DNA of 64,000 nucleotides from Doris montereyensis (lineage: Eukaryota; Mollusca; Gastropoda; Nudibranchia; Dorididae), in NCBI GenBank assembly GCA_037039925.1, contig JAXRKP010000648.1, positions 181,001-245,000 on the forward strand. The letters are read 5' to 3'. Under the pieces are notes generated by a model that was not told the DNA's origin, ran no database searches, and worked only from the letters and a program-made list of their open reading frames with translations. How positions within the stretch are numbered: the stretch's first letter is position 1; each line of letters opens with the position of its first letter. Positions 51,165 to 61,400 of this stretch are shown here, piece by piece. The position numbers and the translations under genes are program-made.

Positions 51165-51800
51165 CCAGCCATTAGTGTGTTCTTCTCTACACAGTTATAT
51201 CCTAGTTATCTCAATATCAACTACACTCAATCTTGATCAATCGATAAAGTCTTCAGTTATAATGACAACAGTTATATCCTAGTTATCTCAATATCAACTG
51301 CACTCAATCTTGATCAATCAATAAAGTCTTCAGTTATAATGACAACAGTTATATCCTAGTTATCTCAATATCAACTACACTCAATCTTGATCAATCAATA
51401 AAGTCTTCAGTTATAATGACAACAGTTATATCCTAGTTATCTCAATATCAACTACACTCAATCTTGATCAATCGCTTAAGTCTCCAGTTATGACAACAGT
51501 TATCCTAGTTATCCCAATATCAACTGCACTCAATCTTGATCAATCAATAAAGTCTTCAGTTATAATGACAACAGTTATATCCTAGTTATCTCAATATCAA
51601 CTACCCTCAATCTTGATCAATCGCTTAAGTCTCCAGTTATGACAACAGTTATATCTTAGTTATCTCAATATCACTCAATCTTGATCAATCAATAAAGTCT
51701 TCTGAAGTTATAATGACAACAGTTATATCCTAGTTATCTCAATATCAACTACACTCAATCTTGATCAATCAATAAAGTCTCCAGTTATATTTATTACATT
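51165..51800. repeat. 77-bp minisatellite, about eight copies
   Basis: The unit joins 'aacagttatatcctagttat', 'ctcaatatcaactacactca', 'atcttgatcaatcaataaag' and 'tcttcagttataatgac'. Internal TTGATCAATCAA is palindromic. Variants carry 'cgcttaagtctcc' in three units, showing duplication of a variant. Confidence 0.93.
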
Positions 51801-52049
51801 CTGGTTATCTCAATATCAATAATATCATTATCAAGCAGAATCGTTGGTGAGGCTGATTCAGGAATGGCTGGCAGTGGGCAGTCCGTTGCGCACACAAGGT
51901 GCAGATGTCGCTGGTGGTGGGGACATTTTACTTAATATACGACATTTTATAAATATGGTAGTTTGCCATTTGCTAGCCACACCGCCTTTTTGTTTTCGCT
52001 GACTCTCAGTAGACCTAGTCACACTGCCCATTTTGCTTCTACTGAGTCG

Positions 52050-52148
52050 ACTGGAGGCTAAAGAGATTTTCCCCGACTGGGATTCGACCTTAAGCCTCCT
52101 ACTGGAAGGTAGTCAGATGCTGTACTGACAGAGTTACCGATGCCCCAA
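52050..52148 (-). mobile_element. tRNA-like SINE head (separate family)
   Basis: The reverse strand begins GGGGCATCGGTAACTCTGTC (A-box-like) and carries GGTCGAATCCCAGTC (B box), about 90 bp in all, folding potential like a tRNA with a long variable arm. A functional tRNA is unlikely because no complete clover-leaf with matched acceptor arm is apparent. The 52150-52760 stretch beyond it is AT-rich with 'taatattaatagta' repeats near 52675-52740. Confidence 0.6.
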
Positions 52149-52764
52149 TCAATACCTAGTCAGTGAAAATATTATTTCCTCACTTGCTTAATTTGAACAA
52201 AATACATAAACTTAAAAAAACAATAACCCAAAGACAAAACATGACAACAACAAACAACAAACAACAACAACAAAGCAAATGTATTATGAATGAGATTCTT
52301 TAATAACACAAAAACAATAACATTATTACTGACAACATGTCCTTTTTTAACTAAATATCTCACGTGAAATATCAGCCATTTTGTTGTTAACAGAAAAAAA
52401 AATAATTTAGGAAATATGATGTTCATTATCAAAACCAAACTAAACAAATGTATGCCCTGATAATTATTCCTTTTTTTTAAAAAAATTCACAACAGCTGTC
52501 TTGTGCACAGATGACTCTTTTCGGAACATTTGTCTACAATTTTCAAGAATGAATTCGGATGATTAAGGAAAGCCATTCCTTTTACTTGATTTACTTTAGG
52601 CTGTTATTACAAAAGGTTTAAAGCAAAAAAACAGATGTAAAGTCGTTTAAAAGATTTAAAAGATTGATAATAAAGTAATATTAATTAGTAATATTAATAA
52701 TAGTAATATTAATAATAGTAATATTAATAATAGTAATTAATATAGTAAAAGTACTAAATTTCCT

Positions 52765-53040
52765 GCAAGGTCACTATGGCCAATAGAGCCAGAGCTTATC
52801 CAGGTTTCTATAATGTCAAGCAGACCAGGTGATTATAATCCCCTTCTGGAAAGGACGCCAGTCTGACACAGGTTTTACTCCCAAGCTAGTGCTTGTACCC
52901 ATTTGCACCTGGGTGGAGTGAGGAAAATACGTGTTACGCATCTTTCCCAAGGAGCACAACGGGGCCTAACTTTGCTAGGATTCAAACTCGGGACGCGTGA
53001 ACCAAAGTCCGGCAGCCTACTCGCTAGGCCACTAACAACA
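52765..53040 (-). mobile_element. SINE family B copy, reverse orientation
   Basis: On the + strand: 'caaggtcactatggccaata', 'ccccttctggaaaggacgcc', 'ttttactcccaagctagtgc', 'cccatttgcacctgggtgga' and 'taggattcaaactcgggac'. Well preserved. The following 53045-53640 presumably includes the cyclooxygenase 3' UTR; I see no clear polyadenylation signal. Confidence 0.87.
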
Positions 53041-53641
53041 CCGTATCATACGGTAAAACACAACAATTCACAAGCATTTTCAATAATGGGACGCTCTTGT
53101 CCCAAACACAAAAATTGGTGACTACATCACCAATGAGGAAAAAACCCACAAAGCCTGATTTTACAAAAGCTGCAAATTTTGTGCTGACAAAGAATGCTGA
53201 GAATGTAACACAATGACAATAAAATAGTAAACAGGGCAATATGGAACATTATCGTTATTTCTGATATTATGGAATATTATTGTATGCAAAAAATGATTAA
53301 TATCAAGAAAATGAGTAAAAGTGAATGATCTGAAATAAAATCTTTAAAAATTACACTGCCCTGAAAAGGAAGTAAATTCAGTCAGCGCACAAAAAAGGAA
53401 AAAAAAACAAACACACATTGGCAATTTCTAAACTAATGACAAAAATGAAGGCAAATCAAATGAAGTTGAAGGCATTCTTGGAAAAACAAAAATCTAGCTT
53501 TTTTCTTTCCGTTATATTGTAAAGAACAAAAATCTTTTTCCCATCCATCCCATTCCTGCCCTTTTCTTCCCATCTTCAACACGGCCATATTTCCTAAATT
53601 ATATAATATATAGTATGTATATATATATATACCTAAATATG

Positions 53642-53864
53642 CTATAACTCATCTTTAAAAGACCTACTATCATAATTATTTTTATCGTCAACATCCCCTT
53701 CCTTGAAATTTGGTACAGTGAACGAAACGCGCGGGCAGGGACCGGGGATATTTCCACAAAACAGCTTCTCGAGAGTTGCCGTCTGCACAATGTCAAAGCC
53801 AACGTCTCCCCCAAAGTCGAAGGTCGCCAATACTGAGGTGAGCATATGGGATTGGCTAAAAGAC
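53642..53864 (-). CDS. PTGS: Cyclooxygenase last exon, with KDEL terminus
   Basis: Phase 1 after TTTCAG: (G)[16 protein letters not shown], a missing T (ACTTTGGGG), then [30 protein letters not shown] and SRSFKDEL with TAG. The [14 protein letters not shown] core matches the end of the catalytic domain. Vertebrate enzymes end in STEL; here the canonical ER-retrieval signal KDEL is used. The intron upstream carries a SINE C fragment and the inverted-repeat element. Confidence 0.95.
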
Positions 53865-55453
53865 CTGAAATGAGAAATTTTTGTGGTAAAAGTTTAGCCG
53901 CTAAGTATCACTATAAAATGGTAGAGGAATGCATTTTGATTTTGATTGAAATCTATCCTGTTCACTATGTGCGCTGATTTTAAGGTTCTTGATTTGACAT
54001 GATTTATCCACATCCACAACTAAAGTGACCTCTGGGGTTTTGGTAGGAACAAATGGGTGGGGGGCACCTGGGCTGGCAAGTTTTGGACCAAAAGGTTGAT
54101 TTTCTGTTCTTTACATATTCGGTAGAACAATCATTTATCTACAAGTTCATGGCAGAAAAATATCCATATGACGTAAAAAAGAATTATTTCAAAATATTTT
54201 GTAGGCGAGGGTAGATAAAAAACAATCAAAATTTGGATGTAAGTTACCCTAACACTGACTGAGAAAATGGCAGTAAAACCCGTACATTGGCGGTTAACGC
54301 CAAATGTGGCAACACACGATATTTGACCTCGTTTTGCCGACATCGATATACACGTCTCCCATAGCTGTGTACAAAAACGCCATTTAAATTTTTTTTTAAA
54401 TAATTTCTCAAGAAGTTTACAAATATAAAAAAAAAGACGTCATTGTATTAACATTGACAAGAGGAACATGTGCCAAATATAATACAAATCGTTCGGTAAA
54501 TGACGGAGGAGATAGAATTTTAGTGTGAAAAAATGACATTTCGAGAAAATGCAAGTAAAAAATCAAAAGAAAATAACACAAAACAAACGCTTCAGACGGA
54601 TTTCCTTCCTGTAGCAGCCCCCTTACTCTTTCGATAGTCTCTGGCATTGTTATTTATGTAAATAGGATTATAAATTTTTAATCTAGGTTTAGATGTGCAC
54701 TGTTGTGAAAACAGACGTCGAAAATGACCAGTTTTTTTTTCTCCTCCCCTCTATATCCTATGCTTGTGCGCGTGTTTAATATACACTGACGCGCAACGCC
54801 TCTTATAACACACAGTGATGGGCAGACCCGTCAATCGGTGACGGCAGAGTCGGTGTTACATTTGGCGATTAACCGCCAATATACAGGTTTTTACTGCCAT
54901 TTTCTCAATCAGTGTTAAGATAATTTACGTTAAAATTTTGTTGTTTTTACCTACTCTTGCCTATAAATTATTTTGTAAAACAAAGAATATACGTCATGTG
55001 GATATTTTTATGCCATGAAGTTGTAAATAAATGATAGTTCTACCCAAATATGCAAAGAACAGGAAATCAACCTTTGGTCCAAAACTCGTCCCAGTCCAGG
55101 TGCCCCCCTCCCCCCTCTGAACCAACTAAAGTCAATCACCAGAGGCTGAAAACATTGGGAGGAACTTGTCGGCGAAAATCACAGATAGAACTGAGGCAGC
55201 CTTGTCCAAAAACCAGGCCATGACACAGCTATAAGCCTGAAATTTGCCAGTCTTCGTCCTTAGACATCTTCAAAAGCGCCTCCACACGCATCTGTATAGA
55301 CAGACGTTTCATTGAACTTTGATTTCTTCAGCTGTCTTCGTCCTACATATTGTGTACTTAGCATTGGAATTGAATGCATTCCAGAGCCCTCCCTTTGGGA
55401 GGGGTGTATGGCGCAATATAAATGTTTACTTTATTATTATCATCTTATAAGTC

Positions 55454-55485
<32 letters not shown>

Positions 55486-58400
55486 TGTTGGTCTTACCTT
55501 TGACAGAGAACGGGCCTCCAATTTCCACAACAGTCTCACCAAACAGGTTTTTCTCTTCTCCTTTCCACCAAAATTCCCACATAAAATTCAACCGCGTCGA
55601 TGTCTCCATATAATTTTTCTAGTTCTGCTGCCATCTCCTTTTCCCCCTGAAAGTTTTTAAAAAAACGGTTATTAAGTTATTAATCACAAATCATGAAAGG
55701 AGCTGATGAATTCAAAGACTCCAATGAAAAAAAAAAACAGAAATAAATTTAAGCCACCTTCTTTTAAATTGAGAGAAAGATGAAGATTAGATTTAAAGTT
55801 GACTTGCAAACTCACAACCTGTAATCATTTACCCACATCCACCACTAACATGATCTCGGGGGTTTGGTAGGATTTCAAATTTTGCCCGGACTGCCCTGTA
55901 AACAGCCAAGGGATCTGTAATGTACAGAGCTGTTGAGACCTGCATGCACCCAGGACATCCTTTTGATCATCCGTCTCCGATTGGACTAGATGTCGATCCA
56001 CCTACCTGGGCCAGGGGTAGGTTTTGTGTGAAAAACCTGGAGACAATGATTCAACCACCACTGGGACTTGAACCCGTGACCTTTTGGTTGAGAGGCCGAC
56101 GCCTTGCCTCTGGAGTCAGGGTTCAAACCCTTAGTGGCTGCAATTCTTTTGACTGACTGTTACTCAATAGCTCAAATATATTTCACTCCAAACTTTATAT
56201 ATATCATATATATTTTCAACTCATCGTATGACTTTCCAACATTCAGTTATTTAAACTGTTTAAAAATAACAAATCTCATAGTCATTGTAATCCTTTTTGT
56301 ATTTATTCTTTTCTGTTTTTATTAAAGAACGATAAAATTTCAGATGAATTAAGTTTTATATTTGACACAAATAACGCAAATAAAAATACAAAAACAATAA
56401 CTTGAGTAAATAAACAAACGACGATAACAAATTAAAAAAAAACTAACCCCAAAACAAAAAAACAACAAACAATTTCACATATTTTTTTTATCAGACTTTC
56501 TATGTATAGAAGAAACATTGATAGAAAACGGAAACGTTACCAGTTAGTTCTTCAAATGATGTGTATCTTGCCATATTGAATCTCTGACGGTAATTATTTA
56601 GGGATTGCATTCTCAGTTGTCTCCCATGTAGAATGGTGTCTCTCTGAGTACGTGCACTGTGGATGGGCCGTGATTGTGGTGAGACATCTGGAACATACAA
56701 ATTCAAACAGTGGAGATGGGTTTCTGAGTTTACACCTTTTGCTCGTTTCATTGAAATTTACTCCCCCCCACCCCTCCCCCACCCCCCCACCCCCCCCCGC
56801 CCACCAATGCGGTGATCTCAGGGTTGATAAATAAAAGGAGGTGCAGCAAGATGAAAGGGAAGTGAAAGAAGTAAAGGGAAAGAAGTAGGACCTACCAGTG
56901 ACCGTCCGTGAGTTGACCGCCGGCCTAAGTTCGAGAGACCAAACTTTTATTTATTACAACAATGGAATAATAATTATAATCCACAATTGTTGTATCACAA
57001 TTAATGAAGATCAGTGGCTAAGAAAGAATCAGAATCAGACACCAGCCGAGTACGAACTAAAGAAATGGCGTTAGCGGTGGATAGGACACACCTTGAGGAA
57101 CAAATTACATCACGCGACAAACACTGACACTGACACTGACACTGACACTGACACTGACACTGACACGGACTTTCCCGCCACAGAAAAAGGGGGAGACCAG
57201 GAAGGAGAGAATTGAAGCTGAAAGACCTGAGGATGACTTGGAGTGAGGTCCCGGACAGGACGCCAATCTGGCACAGGGTTTTACCCTCTGCTTAGCGCTT
57301 GTACCCATTTGCGTGGTAAAAATGTGTCTTTAGTGTCTTTCGAAAGAACACAACATCAGGCCTAGCCTTACCAGGATTCAAACCTGGACCTCATCATCTC
57401 CAGTCCGACATCCTAACAACTCTGCCACCGACGCCACCTTGTTTTATATGGGACACGGAATTTTTTAACTAAGGATAAATAAGGACATGAAACAATATTG
57501 AAGTTTGAATCCATCTATTAACAAAGTAGACAGAAAGTAATCTTTGGGCATCATGGATTTGAACCTGCCACTCGTGTCAACACCCACGCCTGGCCATGAA
57601 AGCCAACACACTACCAACCAAGCTAACGCACCTACACTCCTTGGTTAGTTTGCTTGATAGCGCTCTCTTTTTATGGCGAAGGCGATTAGTGCCAACTTGG
57701 AGGTCTCAGGTTCAATAACGTTACCGTGCCCAAACATTTCTCTCCGTCTCTTCCTGATATTTTCTTCTCCTCTGTCTATTCCCCTTGTATTTTTCTTGTC
57801 TCTGTTTCTACAGGCTTTTAATTAATCATATAATTCTTGTCATTGTTCATCACTTTAGACATGTCCCTTGCATCACTGTTTGTCTATGAATTCTAGAAAG
57901 CACTGTATTAGTAAGTACCTTTAAATGATCTGATGCGGCAGACCGACATTTTGGCGGGTTGCTTTCAATTTGCCAAGGACTGGTGAGCGAAACAAGCATT
58001 ACAGTACATCACCGACAAACACTGACACTGACACGGACACTGACACTGACACTGACACGGACGCCAGTCTGGCACAGGTTTACAGCCAAGCTAGCGCTTG
58101 TACCCATAACAACATCAGCCAGAGCTTCTTTTCATCTCCACGTACCAGCAGACGATGGTGACGGTACCCATATCACACTTTATGTAGCACCGCACCGCGC
58201 TACATAAACAAACAAAAATGTTATAATAAACGACCAACTGTGTTTATTTTTATTCCATTAGATCAGCTTAAACTTACTATAAGAACAGCCAGATCAGGCT
58301 GTCAAACATACATGGTTCCATCTTTCAAAGATTGATTGTCACCTGCACTCATTTTACCCTAGTACAGTAAGGCTGTGAGTGGACTGCCAACAGAAATCAA

Positions 58401-61400
58401 ACTCAGCAATAGGCATTTAAGACTTTAAATACAGAATTAAATACACCACTCTAAAGGCAAAAATTGGATTAATGTCTTGGGTTATATTAAAATATGCACG
58501 CTGACAGTTAAACTCAAGAATTAAGTTGGTCATTTATTATGAAGAAGAAGAAAAAATAGGGGGGAGGAGGAGGAGGAGGGGGGCAAAGGGCCTGTATTTT
58601 GAGGAGAGAAACCAAGAGAATCAGCTGCTAGTATAAACGGTCAGTACCTGTCCAGCTCTTTGCGCTGACAAAGCTTCCGTGAAGACCGCTGTTCCGTGCT
58701 TGACGACCAACTCGGCATGAAACATGTAGTCCCTTCATGGCGTAGGTCTTGTCCTTCACGTAGAACTCGTCGGGCATCAGCGGATGCCAATGGTACAGGT
58801 GGTTGAATTCCGGCGGCGATTTTGTTGGAGTATTGGAAGCTCTGACCGAACAGCACGGTGGGTCGGAATCGGACCTTGATGTTGTACTTGGCCAAATGCT
58901 GCACGTAATCCTCAATCACAATCTTGATAGTTTCGCTGTACAAGTGAAAGTTTTTTTGTTAAAAAGTAATTGAAGAGTCATTTTCAATAGTGTGCCTAAG
59001 TCACAATTATGTCGTTTAGAGAAAAATGACAAAAATTATGGACTTTGCGGCACTGTTGGCTTTTGGGAATTCCAAGTTTCAAACGGCTGTAAACGTGATG
59101 CATTTTCGTCTAATCATTTTCACACTTTTCAGGAAGCACGATTATTTCCCGTTATTCCCTAGGATTATCTCTCTGTCTTGTTGCTTGCAAAAATGGACAT
59201 TGGTACACTATTGAAATGACACTTTCAATTACTCATTAGGAACTTTGTAATAGGTAGATCAATATATATAAAAATTTAAAAATTAGCACCGTCTGCTGGC
59301 ACCTAAAAGTGGCCATGCCTACCATTTCAATTTATTTACTGAAAGGAATAAAGGCTTTCATCTGGGCCGTACTCACAACACTACCGGATTACGCCAAAAA
59401 CACAGCTAACAGTCTTCTAGAGAATCTATGTGATAAAACTTTTTACCTACTAAGAAACTTTAGAGAATCTATGTGATAAAACTTTAGAGAATCTATGTGA
59501 TAAAACTTTAGAGAATCTATGTGATAAAACTTTAGAGAATCTATGTGATAAAACTTTAGAGAATCTATGTGATAAAACTTTAGAGAATCTATGTGATAAA
59601 ACTTTAGAGAATCTATGTGATAAAACTTTAGAGAATCTATGTGATAAAACTTTAGAGAATCTATGTGATAAAACTTTAGAGAATCTATGTGATAAAACTT
59701 TAGAGAATCTATGTGATAAAACTTTAGAGAATCTATGTGATAAAACTTTAGAGAATCTATGTGATAAACTTAGAGAATCTATCTGATAAAACTTTAGAGA
59801 ATCTATGTGGATAGAGAATCTATGTGATAAAAGAGAATCTATGTGATAAAACTTTAGAGAATCTATGTGATAAAATTTAGAGAATCTATGTGATAAAACT
59901 TTAGAGAATCTAGAAGAATCTGTGATAAAAAGGCTCTATTTAGAGAATCTATGTGATAAAACTTTCTTAAGATTGATAAAACTTTATAATCTAATCAAAA
60001 ACTTAGAGAATCTTAATGATGCTTAGAGAATCTAGAGAATCTGTGATAAAAATTTAGAGAATCTACAGGATAAAACATTTAGAGAATCTTAATATAGGAG
60101 AATCTATGATAAAACTTTAAAGTCTATGATAAAACTAGAGAATCTATTCTACAAGCAGTTTCTTAATGATTGCCAAAGGATATGTAGTTTGTTGTCCTTT
60201 GTTAGAGAATCTATGTGATATGTAGAGTAATCACATTCTACAAGCAGTTTCTTAATGATTGCCAGGCCCTAAGAGTAATCATATTCTACAAGCAGTTTCT
60301 TAATGATTGCCAGGCCCCTAAGAGTAATCACATTCTACAAACACAATGATTGCCAGCTAAGAATAATCATTCTCAGTTTCTTAATGATTGCCAGGCCCCT
60401 AAGAGTAATCATATTCTACAAGCAGTTTCTTAATGATTGCCAGGCCCCCTAAGAGTAATCACATTCTACAAGCAGTTTCTTAATGATTGCCAGGCCCCTA
60501 AGAGTAATCACATTCTACAAGCAGTTTCTTAATGATTGCCAGGCCCCTAAGAGTAATCATATTCTACAAGCAGTTTCTTAATGATTGCCAGGCCCCTAAG
60601 AGTAATCATATTCTACAAGCAGTTTCTTAATGATTGCCAGGCCCCTAAGAGTAATCATATTCTACAAGCAGTTTCTTAATGATTGCCAGGCCCCTAAGAG
60701 TAATCACATTCTACAAGCAGTTTCTTAATGATTGCCAGGCCCCTAAGAGTAATCATATTCAAAGCAGTTTCTTAATGATTGCCAGGCTAAGAGTGATCAT
60801 ATTCTACAAGCAGTTTCTTAATGATTGCCAGGCCCCTAAGAGTAATCATATTCTACAAGCAGTTTCTTAATGATTGCCAGGCCCCTAAGAGTAATCATAT
60901 TCTACAAGCAGTTTTCTTAATGATTGCCAGGCCCCTAGAGTAATCATATTCTACAAGCAGTTTCTTAATGATTGCCAGGCCCTAAGAGTAATCACATTCT
61001 ACAACAGTTTCTTAATGATTGCCAGGCCCCTAAGAGTAAGCATATTCTACAAGCAGTTTCTTAATGATGCAAAGATAATTTTCATGTCCGGAATTATTTC
61101 TACCAGATGTGACGTTTAATTCAGAAAAAAATTCACTGCTTTGAGTAAAATTCTTGTTCACCTAGGCCATCTTTTTCATCGGCTTATATGATTAAAAAGT
61201 TGGAATAGTATCGCTCCTCCTAATAGTAATACTTATTTGTTCTAAAGCATGAATCGGAACAGGTGATAATAAACGCCTCCCGGACAGGACACTGGTCCAT
61301 CGCAGATTTTTTACTCCCAAGCTAGTGCTTGTACCAATTTCACTTGGGCCGGGTGGGGAAACTATTTGTTAAATGTCTTTCCCAAGGAACACAATGTCAG

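Noticed and set aside
54417..54647. Reverse-strand frame [15 protein letters not shown] inside the cyclooxygenase intron
   Set aside because: It lies within the inverted-repeat element, is not bounded by splice sites, and matches no cyclooxygenase segment (the exons on both sides join without it).
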